From contig NZ_JAJIWP010000001.1 in the NCBI RefSeq assembly GCF_020880975.1, positions 682,001 to 746,000 on the forward strand: a stretch of 64,000 bases of DNA. The letters run 5' to 3'. The stretch comes from Mucilaginibacter sp. UR6-1 (GTDB lineage Bacteria; Bacteroidota; Bacteroidia; Sphingobacteriales; Sphingobacteriaceae). Positions 57,490-64,000 of the stretch are shown in pieces. The notes under the pieces are model-generated. The model searched no databases. It had not been told where the DNA came from and saw only the letters and a list, made by a program, of their open reading frames with translations. A program made the translations under genes and the position numbers. The number at the start of each line of letters is the position of its first letter. The stretch's first letter is position 1.

Positions 57490-57509
57490 AAATGTATATG
57501 TCATAAACA

Positions 57510-57542
57510 AACAAGCCCGGACGATTAAGTACCGGGCTTGTT
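57510..57542. terminator. Terminator shared by the phospholipase gene and the convergent small membrane protein gene
   Basis: AACAAGCCCGG (57510-57520) and CCGGGCTTGTT (57532-57542) form a perfect 11-bp stem. The minus-strand tail TTTGTTTATG is T-rich; the plus-strand tail is not, so it works best for the minus-strand gene. Confidence 0.8.
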
Positions 57543-57554
57543 CACATCACCTGT

Positions 57555-58097
57555 TTATCTTATTTTCTTTAACAGTCCCTTAATTTTAAGGTGTTTCAAA
57601 ATGCTGCGTATCTTACGCTCATTGCGGCTGCCGGCATCCAGCGCGTCAAAAGCGAAACCTGCGGCGGTAGCATAAACAGCATGGTGCAGCGCATCAATAG
57701 CTACGGCTTTAGGCTCTTCCTCATTTATAGGAGGTGCGGCATTATATTTAGGTAACAGTACCAATGCGGTTCCCCATACTGCCGCAAAATGCACAGCGGT
57801 AGCAGGTAGCCCTTTTAAACCCGTAAGTGATATTAAGCCGCGTGCTACACCCCAGGCAGTACCGTAAGCCCAGTGTATCTCTTGCGATACTTTTTCTTTC
57901 TGCTCCTCATTAACGGGCTCTACGTCGGCAGTTTCCTTAACCACTTTTAAAGTGGCTTCACTTGGTTCGCGTTTGGTTATCTTCATCTCTACCAGTTGTG
58001 ATAATGTGATAGCTGCAGTACCGGCCAACCCGGCAAGTATACCTTTCCCAATGGCACTGCCTAACTCTCCAAGTATGTTATTCTGATGTATTTTCAT
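57555..58097 (-). CDS. Small membrane-associated protein (DUF1440/YagU-like)
   Basis: The 180-residue protein has three to four moderately hydrophobic segments (GKGILAGLAGTAAITLSQ, ARGLISLTGLKG, AVHFAAVWGTALVLLPKY, DALHHAVYATAAGFAFDAL) and a basic C terminus (ILKHLKIKGLLKKIR). The pattern recalls DUF1440/YagU-type inner-membrane proteins of unknown function, but the match is weak and from memory. It is transcribed alone and ends at a bidirectional hairpin. No function can be stated. Confidence 0.6.
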   Translation of the reverse strand: MKIHQNNILGELGSAIGKGILAGLAGTAAITLSQLVEMKITKREPSEATLKVVKETADVEPVNEEQKEKVSQEIHWAYGTAWGVARGLISLTGLKGLPATAVHFAAVWGTALVLLPKYNAAPPINEEEPKAVAIDALHHAVYATAAGFAFDALDAGSRNERKIRSILKHLKIKGLLKKIR

Positions 58098-58451
58098 AAA
58101 AACATGTATTATAGATGTATCTGATAAACAGGCGCTTTTTGAAATTAGTTTAAATTATTTCACACTAATTTATTTCTATAAGTTGTAATTCAGTAATTAT
58201 TATTATGAAAATTAGCTTTACTACAATGCAGTTTATGGTTGCGTATTAATTAATTGGTGTAACTAAATTGTTATGTCAGGAGGGGGTAAAATACAGAAGT
58301 TTAAACATGCAATCGATTTTTTATGGCTAAATTTGCAGTGTTAAAAATATTAAAGCCGCCTGTTAGGGCAGCTTTAAAGATACTTCTTTTGGTTAGAGGT
58401 GATTGTTTTAGAGTGATTGGTTCAGGCCGGGTTTTCCCGGCCTGAGTTTTT
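58098..58451. other. 354-base region with small-RNA-like signals on the plus strand
   Basis: The left 170 bases are AT-rich and contain the upstream region of the minus-strand membrane protein gene. The right part holds a 23-codon open frame (58273-58344), an exact -7 box and two hairpins, listed separately. No larger gene is visible. Confidence 0.6.
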
Positions 58452-58452
58452 T
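58328..58452 (+). ncRNA. Candidate small RNA with two hairpins
   Basis: TAAATTTG (58328-58335) matches the -7 consensus and would start a transcript near 58339. The transcript would contain hairpin 1 (TTAAAGC/GCTTTAA, 58350-58377, plus inner G-C pairs) and end at hairpin 2, TCAGGCCGGG-TTTT-CCCGGCCTGA (58422-58445), followed by GTTTTTT. No plus-strand protein gene upstream explains this terminator. The size would be about 110 nt. No -33 box with good spacing was found. Confidence 0.4.
58422..58452 (+). terminator. Strong plus-strand terminator without an upstream protein gene
   Basis: A perfect 10-bp GC-rich stem with a TTTT loop is followed by GTTTTTT on the plus strand only. It abuts the stop codon of the minus-strand OsmC gene and could end that message too, but lacks a T tail in that direction. 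Confidence 0.8.
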
Positions 58453-58859
58453 CAGGCCACTGTGGTATAAATACCAATATTTCCTGTTAGTATTTTATGG
58501 ATAGGGCAGTGGTCGGCAATTTGTAAAAGCCTGTCAATCTGCTCCTGTATTAATTCACCTTTAAAGCTGAGCATCCTTTCTATCAGCACGCTATCATCGG
58601 TTCTAAATAATTCCAAATCAACAGTTATCTCATCTACTATCCACATCTTACGGTCAATATACATCCGCAGTGTAATGCTGGTGCAACTGCCAAGGCTGGC
58701 TAATAGCAAGCCAAAGGGATCCATGCCTGTGTCAGCACCGCCCTTATCGGCGGGTTCATCGGCAATAATGGTATTATTACCGCTGGTTATTGTGGTTTGA
58801 TAGTTCTGCTTTTTAGTTACCGATCTCGCGGTAAGTACTGATTCTTTTTGTTGGCCCAT
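58452..58859 (-). CDS. OsmC family protein
   Basis: The 135-residue protein has the OsmC/Ohr fold layout with DPFGLLLASLGSCTSITLRMYI (first reactive Cys, about 58) and ADHCPIHKIL (second Cys, about 117). Members reduce organic hydroperoxides with these two cysteines; in this YhfA/OsmC-like subgroup the true substrate is usually unknown. It is cytoplasmic. It begins 10 bases after the upstream minus-strand gene's stop (58870) and may be co-transcribed with it. Confidence 0.88.
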   Translation of the reverse strand: MGQQKESVLTARSVTKKQNYQTTITSGNNTIIADEPADKGGADTGMDPFGLLLASLGSCTSITLRMYIDRKMWIVDEITVDLELFRTDDSVLIERMLSFKGELIQEQIDRLLQIADHCPIHKILTGNIGIYTTVA

Positions 58860-58869
58860 AATAATATAT

Positions 58870-59280
58870 TTACTGCAGGTTTAACCCTTGTAACTCCCAA
58901 TTGTTGGCTTTAGTTGCAAGGCCTCCGTTATATTTCATGGTGATGTTAAAGTATTGCCTTGTTTGCGAGTTATCATCAGTAGTAACATCGGCATATGAAT
59001 GTATTACATATACCGAGTCTGACCGTTTACCGAACTCAAACCCTTCATCCGAGAATTTTACGTTGCTTCCTTTAAGCGAGGGTTTTACGATGATCTTGGC
59101 TATCTCGTAAGCATCCTGCTTTGAAGGCATACCTCCAAACAGGTTTTTTGATTGTGAGCCTGATGTGGCAAACCTCACCAATATAAGCCCGAACAATATT
59201 ATAAGCGCTATAATAATCCAAACGCCTAAACGGGCTGTTTTACCCTTGGCCTTTTTTAGCTGATGATAATCCTTTTCCAT
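58870..59280 (-). CDS. Single-pass membrane protein of unknown function
   Basis: The 136-residue protein has a short basic cytoplasmic N terminus (HQLKKAKGKTARLG), one membrane helix (VWIIIALIILFGLILVRFA, about 20-38) and an extracytoplasmic beta-rich domain (AYEIAKIIVKPSLKGSNVKFS, SVYVIHSYADVTTDDNSQTRQYF, and NNWELQGLNLQ at the end). The layout is that of small proteins related to cytochrome oxidase assembly factor Coa1 or DUF4845-like proteins, but I cannot assign a family. It lies between OsmC and PorP/SprF genes on the same strand. Confidence 0.6.
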   Translation of the reverse strand: MEKDYHQLKKAKGKTARLGVWIIIALIILFGLILVRFATSGSQSKNLFGGMPSKQDAYEIAKIIVKPSLKGSNVKFSDEGFEFGKRSDSVYVIHSYADVTTDDNSQTRQYFNITMKYNGGLATKANNWELQGLNLQ

Positions 59281-59312
59281 GGTTACAATTGGGCACTAAA
59301 ACTATTGATTTT

Positions 59313-60335
59313 TTAATAAAAATCGTAGCACCTCAAAGCACCGTTAAACTTGTAATTACTATCGCCATTGCCAGGAGTTTCATACACAACACTGCCCTCG
59401 GTAGTACCGCTGGTACCGCCGTAACTTAGTTTTGACATGGGCACATCATGGCTAACGCCAACGCGTAATTTATCGCCGCTTTCACGGTTCTTAAATATGT
59501 CAAATATAAACGATACCACCACGGCACTTGGGCCGCCTGCACCGCCACGGTACCATAAGCCTGCATTTACGCTACGGCGTTTGTATTGTACGCCCGCGCT
59601 GTATGAGTTGATGTTGCTTTGCTTGTAAAATACCACCGAGGGTATTACAAATGACTTTTCATAATCATCAAGGTTATCATACTTATTCAGATCGTAACGA
59701 TAACTGGCGTGGGCAGCTATACGCATTGGCAATTTTACAGGTGTACCCGTAAATGATTCATTGGGCCGGTTAAGGTGAAAAGCCGCTGCACCCACCATAA
59801 AACCACCGGTAACCAGGTTAACCCCCAAGCCCGAATCAAAATAAAAGCGGCTGTTATAGGCCAACAGATCTGCTGAGGTTTGCTGGCCGGGTATGATACC
59901 GTAGTTAGGGTCTATCTGATCGCCAAAAACAAGCTTGCTCATATCAACCGAACGGTTGGTGGCGCCCGCTGCTAATCCGAATGACAATACGTAATCATCA
60001 GAACCTACGCTGTAGGAATATATGCCCATAATGCTGTTTTTACGCAAATAGGCGGTACCCTCGCTGCTGCGGGTAAACATCAGGCCGAAGCCTCCGCCGA
60101 AACGTGGTATGTTATAGTCAATAGTAGCTGACAAATAGTTAAGGTTACCTGGTATGGTTGAGTACTGGTTACGATAGGTAAGACTCATGCGCAGCTTACC
60201 CTCAAATTGCCCGTTAAGTGCCGGGTTTAAATATACCGGCGCATTAAAAAACTGCGAATATTGATGATCCTGCCCTAAGCTTTTCATTGCCGTAAGCATT
60301 AAAACAAGTACCAATAATTTGCTTTGTATTTTCAT
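59313..60335 (-). CDS. PorP/SprF family outer-membrane protein (type IX secretion associated)
   Basis: A 340-residue protein with a signal peptide (KLLVLVLMLTAMKSLGQ) and the family opening DHQYSQFFNAPVYLNPALNGQF. The rest is beta-barrel (LRMSLTYRNQYSTI, FGGGFGLMFTRSSEGTAYL, VLSFGLAAGATNRSVDMSKL, KLRVGVSHDVPMSKL). Members accompany giant type IX secreted proteins; SprF, for example, is needed for surface display of the SprB adhesin. It begins 42 bases after the giant PKD protein gene on the same strand, which is the usual pairing, so it is probably dedicated to that protein. Confidence 0.93.
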   Translation of the reverse strand: MKIQSKLLVLVLMLTAMKSLGQDHQYSQFFNAPVYLNPALNGQFEGKLRMSLTYRNQYSTIPGNLNYLSATIDYNIPRFGGGFGLMFTRSSEGTAYLRKNSIMGIYSYSVGSDDYVLSFGLAAGATNRSVDMSKLVFGDQIDPNYGIIPGQQTSADLLAYNSRFYFDSGLGVNLVTGGFMVGAAAFHLNRPNESFTGTPVKLPMRIAAHASYRYDLNKYDNLDDYEKSFVIPSVVFYKQSNINSYSAGVQYKRRSVNAGLWYRGGAGGPSAVVVSFIFDIFKNRESGDKLRVGVSHDVPMSKLSYGGTSGTTEGSVVYETPGNGDSNYKFNGALRCYDFY

Positions 60336-60377
60336 TTATAGTAGTGGATATAGTAGATGTGCTTTTGTTTGTTTTGG

Positions 60378-63300
60378 TTATCTGATCAGGTTTATTACAC
60401 CGTTTCGTTTTGGCGGCGAGTTACCGTATGACATGCCTTTCCACTCCGTACCGTTTATAAATGTTGCTGATACCTGCCATATGTAAGCGCCCTGCGGTGC
60501 CGCTGTGCCTTTAAATGTGCCATCCCAACCTTCAACAGGTTCGCCATTTGCGCCAAGTTTATCAGTTTCCCAAACCAACTGCCCCCATTTATTAAATATT
60601 TGCATACGCCATGCTTTGATGCCGGTACCCTTTGCCATAAATGTTTGTAACACACTGCTGCTATTTGTTGGTATAAAGGCATTAGGCAGGTATAAAGAGC
60701 CGGGTGTACCGCTGATAGTAACCGTTTTTACAATAAAATCAGTACACGGGGTGCCGTCCGGGTTACGGCGGGTAATGGTAAGTTTAACTTCGTGCGAACC
60801 AATATCAGTTTGCGGATAGGTGTATTCCGGATTACGTTGGGTTGATGTAGCGCCATTACCAAACTCCCAGTACCACTCGCTGGGGTTGCCATCGCTGTTA
60901 TCTTTAAACGAAAAATGGTAATCAGGTATCGTGATCTCCTGACCCGGTGATACCGCGAAATCGGCTTTTAAAGCCGGCTTAACCACAACCGGTTGTGTTA
61001 TAGCATCGCCGCAGCCTAATGTATTAGTAACAGATAGTTTAACATTGTAGGTGCCGCTTGTGGCATATATATGGCTTGGGTTAGGATCATTTGATGTTGC
61101 GCCGTCGCCAAACTCCCATGCGTAAACGTAACTTGTGTTAACCGCTTCAACAGGGGTAAATTTAATGGCGTTGCTGCAATTCTCGGATGTTGTGGTAAAG
61201 GTTACTGTTGGCGTTGCCAATATGGTTATCTGGTTTGCACTATAGCTTGAAGGTGCTGCATCACCGCAATCGCCATTGGTAGCTGTTACAGTAACGTTAT
61301 ACTTACCCGGTTCTGTAAATCTGAACGGAGATGCCCCAAGCGGTGCGCCAAACTCACGGTACGGCGTAGTATTATCATCCTTGTAAATGGTATACCGATA
61401 GGTTGTGCCTATTGAACCGTTTTCAAAAACTACCTCCTCATTTACACAGGCTTGTTTTTGGCCGCCGCGTATGGTCATAACTGATACGCCGGATACCGAA
61501 ACATTTACAGGCCACCTGAAGGGGATAGAGGCTGAGTTGCCGCAACGGTTAGTAGCCGTCATGTTTAAATAATAGGTAGTAGTTTCAACCGGTACAACCC
61601 TGAAAACGGCGTCGCTTTTGTCGTTTTTTGTGATCTGGTTTGGCGTAGCGATGCTGGTAGCTACCAGGTTGCCATCCTCATCTTCTAACCTGAAAACGTA
61701 TGTTTCGTCGGTACCCTTTGAATTGTTTTTTACCGTTAATGTGAATGAACCGCAATCAACTGTTGAACCGTTATCATTTGTTTTAACCGGCGCGTTAGCT
61801 ATCAGCGGTACAGGGTTCAACGGCTTTATGCGGATGCTTTGCGCAGGGGTAGTAGCCGGTGAGCAAGAGTTTTGCTGGGTTAAGGTTACCTGGTAAATAC
61901 GGTCGGAGCCATCACCATTAGTAAAGGGTTCAAACGTGCGGGTAAACTCAGCATCGTTTATTTCTACCTGGCCATTACCATCACCAAAATCCCACAAAAA
62001 GCGTCCTGTTGTTGATGCAGAGGTATTTCTGAAAGTAATAGTGGTTGATCCGCAACCGTAATTGTTGCCCACTATTTCAAATTGCGGGCGGGGGGCAGGG
62101 TCAACCCTTACGGTAAGGCGGTGTACATTACCGGTACAGTTACCGTTAATTGGCGTTATTTCATAAACTACCGAGCCTATATCAGTTGAGCTGTTAATCA
62201 AAACATCATTAATGGTTTTTGTGGTACCTGATGCTGTGTAACCCGAAACAGATGGCGAGTTGCTTACAACCTTCCACTCGTAGGTACTGCCTGCAACGGG
62301 TGATGTTATAGTGTAATTAAGCGCTGTATTGGTACATATGTTTTTTGAAGTAGCGCTGGTTATATCATTTACAGGCTTTATTGAAACCACAAGCGGTGAT
62401 GATGTGATGCTTTCGCAGCCACTGATATCAGTAGTGATAGTTAGCGTTAATGTGGCTTTACCGGCGGCTATCTCTGCCGCCGATGGCTTGTAAGTTGTAG
62501 TCGGGCTATTTCTGTTACCAAAAACACCATTGGCATCAGTACTTTGCCAGGTAAGGGTGTTGTAAGTACCCGCCGTTAAGTTGGCATCAAGGTTTGATAC
62601 ATCATCCGGGCATATCAGCGCTGTGAATTTGGGGTCAAGCTGTGGTGCATTGCGCAGGGTGATCTGCTGGGTACGCTCAACCATTACACCGCAATTATTT
62701 TGATGCCTTACTTTAACTACATAAGTACCGGCCCCATCAAAACGGATGGTTGGGTAACGTGAATTTTTAGTTGAGCCACTAATAAACACCGGTTGAGTTG
62801 CGCCCGCCGGTACGGTAGGGAATGTCCATTCGTAATTGGGCGATTCATTTTCGGCCGTACCGGTGATAACTGTTTTGGTCTTGTCAGCAGTTTCGTTAAA
62901 AGGGATATCCAGTTTTACCTGGCAAAAGGTAACAGCAGGAGAGAGGGTTACGGTTGGTGTAGCATCAACCATGATCTCCTGCGGGGCAGATTGTATGGCA
63001 TCGCAGCCACCGGTGATAGTTAACCGTACTGAATATTTACCGGCTTGTGTAAACCTGAACACCGGGCTTGCGCTTGTAGCACTTGTGCCGGCGGTATAAG
63101 TGAAGCCGGTTGCCGGAGTAACAGTCCAGCGGTAAGTTGGGGTTATGGTAGTACAGGTGGTTGTATTATCATAAGTAGAAGTATTGGTAACCGATATGTT
63201 GTTATCAGTACAACCTGTTGCCGTAATAGTAAATTTTGGTACCGGCGGGTTTACTATACATATATTCATGGTATAGTCTGCCACATCACATTTATCATTA

Positions 63301-64000
63301 GCGCTCGGCTGAAATACCAGGGTTACCGTATACTGACCGGGTGTTGTATAAACGTGCGTAATACGGTCACTATATCGTTTGTTGGTTACTTGTGTGCCGT
63401 CGCCAAATTTCCAGGTATATAGCGCATTTGGATTTTCGCAAGAACCAGTACTTGAAGTTGGGCTTTGACCCGGATTTGAGATATTAGTAAATTCAACCGC
63501 TTTGCCCACGCAGCCAGTTGCAGCTACATTAAATTTATTTACAGCAGGCTCAAGCACTTGTGCAAACTGCGGCGATGTTGTACCTACATTACCGCAATAT
63601 GGATTGACACTTTGTAATTCCACCCTAAATACGCCTTTTTTATCCCCCCCGGCATCAAAACCACAGCTTGATTGTGTGTACATGTGTGTAAGCCGACCTT
63701 CCTGATTCCTGATATCGAAAATGGTAAAAGTTTGAACTGCTGTTCCGTCGCCGTAGCTTATACGGTAAGTTAAACCCGGAAAATTGTTCTGTATACCCGC
63801 GCTTGATTCGTAATCAATAAAAAAGGGCAGTTCTGTGTTATCATTCTTACAAACAATGTTACTGCCTGATGTACCCAGGTTGGTAAATACACGGTTGTTT
63901 ATCAAGGGGTAAGCCTTTGTGCCGATAACGCCACCAACTTCTGCGCGCGCTATGATAGTATAGTTAGTTGTTGAAGCTGTAAAACTTGCACCGGGCGAAA
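60378..64000 (-). CDS. Giant PKD-repeat protein with C-terminal type IX (CHU_C type B) sorting domain, 5' end outside window
   Basis: The frame is open to the window edge, over 1,200 residues; an internal TTG at 63905 is not the start because coding sequence continues upstream (ARAEVGGVIGTKAYP). It contains many PKD and related Ig-like repeats, for example YTWKFGDGTQVTNKRYSDRI, FLWDFGDGNGQVEIN, YAWEFGDGATSNDPNPSHIY and WYWEFGNGATSTQRNPEYTY. The C-terminal 90 residues form the gliding-motility CHU_C domain (SLYLPNAFIPTNSS, MQIFNKWGQLVWET, WDGTFKGTAAPQGAYIWQVSATF), the type B signal for secretion and surface attachment by the type IX system. It is probably a cell-surface adhesin, paired with the PorP/SprF gene directly downstream. 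Confidence 0.93.
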   Translation of the reverse strand, partial: SPGASFTASTTNYTIIARAEVGGVIGTKAYPLINNRVFTNLGTSGSNIVCKNDNTELPFFIDYESSAGIQNNFPGLTYRISYGDGTAVQTFTIFDIRNQEGRLTHMYTQSSCGFDAGGDKKGVFRVELQSVNPYCGNVGTTSPQFAQVLEPAVNKFNVAATGCVGKAVEFTNISNPGQSPTSSTGSCENPNALYTWKFGDGTQVTNKRYSDRITHVYTTPGQYTVTLVFQPSANDKCDVADYTMNICIVNPPVPKFTITATGCTDNNISVTNTSTYDNTTTCTTITPTYRWTVTPATGFTYTAGTSATSASPVFRFTQAGKYSVRLTITGGCDAIQSAPQEIMVDATPTVTLSPAVTFCQVKLDIPFNETADKTKTVITGTAENESPNYEWTFPTVPAGATQPVFISGSTKNSRYPTIRFDGAGTYVVKVRHQNNCGVMVERTQQITLRNAPQLDPKFTALICPDDVSNLDANLTAGTYNTLTWQSTDANGVFGNRNSPTTTYKPSAAEIAAGKATLTLTITTDISGCESITSSPLVVSIKPVNDITSATSKNICTNTALNYTITSPVAGSTYEWKVVSNSPSVSGYTASGTTKTINDVLINSSTDIGSVVYEITPINGNCTGNVHRLTVRVDPAPRPQFEIVGNNYGCGSTTITFRNTSASTTGRFLWDFGDGNGQVEINDAEFTRTFEPFTNGDGSDRIYQVTLTQQNSCSPATTPAQSIRIKPLNPVPLIANAPVKTNDNGSTVDCGSFTLTVKNNSKGTDETYVFRLEDEDGNLVATSIATPNQITKNDKSDAVFRVVPVETTTYYLNMTATNRCGNSASIPFRWPVNVSVSGVSVMTIRGGQKQACVNEEVVFENGSIGTTYRYTIYKDDNTTPYREFGAPLGASPFRFTEPGKYNVTVTATNGDCGDAAPSSYSANQITILATPTVTFTTTSENCSNAIKFTPVEAVNTSYVYAWEFGDGATSNDPNPSHIYATSGTYNVKLSVTNTLGCGDAITQPVVVKPALKADFAVSPGQEITIPDYHFSFKDNSDGNPSEWYWEFGNGATSTQRNPEYTYPQTDIGSHEVKLTITRRNPDGTPCTDFIVKTVTISGTPGSLYLPNAFIPTNSSSVLQTFMAKGTGIKAWRMQIFNKWGQLVWETDKLGANGEPVEGWDGTFKGTAAPQGAYIWQVSATFINGTEWKGMSYGNSPPKRNGVINLIR

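Noticed and set aside
63903..63905. Start codon of the giant PKD protein at 63905
   Set aside because: The codon is an internal TTG and the same frame continues without stop to the window edge with domain-like sequence, so the gene is truncated by the window.

Overview
The window looks like a chromosome segment from a Bacteroidota bacterium of the Sphingobacteriaceae, most like Mucilaginibacter or a relative (inference). The evidence is recurring TAnnTTTG -7 promoter boxes with weak Shine-Dalgarno signals, a PorP/SprF protein beside a PKD protein carrying a CHU_C/type-B type IX secretion sorting domain, two GH92 enzymes, a GH78 enzyme, and dispersed intergenic repeats of a kind common in this family. 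I saw no rRNA, tRNA, CRISPR array, transposase or prophage gene. Genes are partial at both ends: a PAS sensor kinase at the left edge and a giant PKD protein at the right edge.

Layout. 1-9.5 kb holds housekeeping and stress genes: the PAS kinase, an ABC-F ATPase, a RecD-like helicase, a membrane histidine kinase, ClpB and an RluA-type pseudouridine synthase. 9.5-11.8 kb holds a block of dispersed repeats, then a siderophore-interacting flavoreductase with an AraC regulator. 11.8-19.1 kb is rich in arginine functions: arginine decarboxylase, a CtlX-like hydrolase, an arginine deiminase-like protein and ArgS, with a royal-jelly/yellow-family protein inserted. 19.1-20.4 kb encodes an NtrC-type sigma54 response regulator.

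20.5-37 kb is a probable mannoside-utilisation regulon. A GntR/UTRA repressor is divergent from a secreted six-hairpin glycosidase-like protein and a sugar dehydrogenase/PKD/cytochrome c protein. After an independently promoted pta-ackA pair comes a four-gene operon: mannose-6-phosphate isomerase-like protein, GH92, MFS sugar porter, GH92. The promoters of the first and last groups share an identical 22-bp stretch over the -7 box containing a palindrome, which I infer is the GntR operator. The GH92 enzymes would release mannose outside or in the periplasm, the porter would import it, and the isomerase would feed it to glycolysis; a kinase to make mannose-6-phosphate is not in the window.

37-52 kb is the least explained part. 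A propeller-type hybrid-like sensor kinase (without receiver) and a LuxR-type response regulator lie directly before a tight three-gene operon: an outer-membrane beta-barrel, a 2,517-residue secreted protein and a fibronectin-III protein whose start overlaps the giant gene by 13 nt. This is the best candidate for an undescribed surface system. 52-57.5 kb carries an alpha-L-rhamnosidase and a Tat-exported phospholipase C. 57.5-64 kb (minus strand) carries a small membrane protein, an OsmC protein, a single-pass protein, PorP/SprF and the giant T9SS-type PKD protein. Between the first two there is an orphan plus-strand terminator pair that suggests a small RNA.
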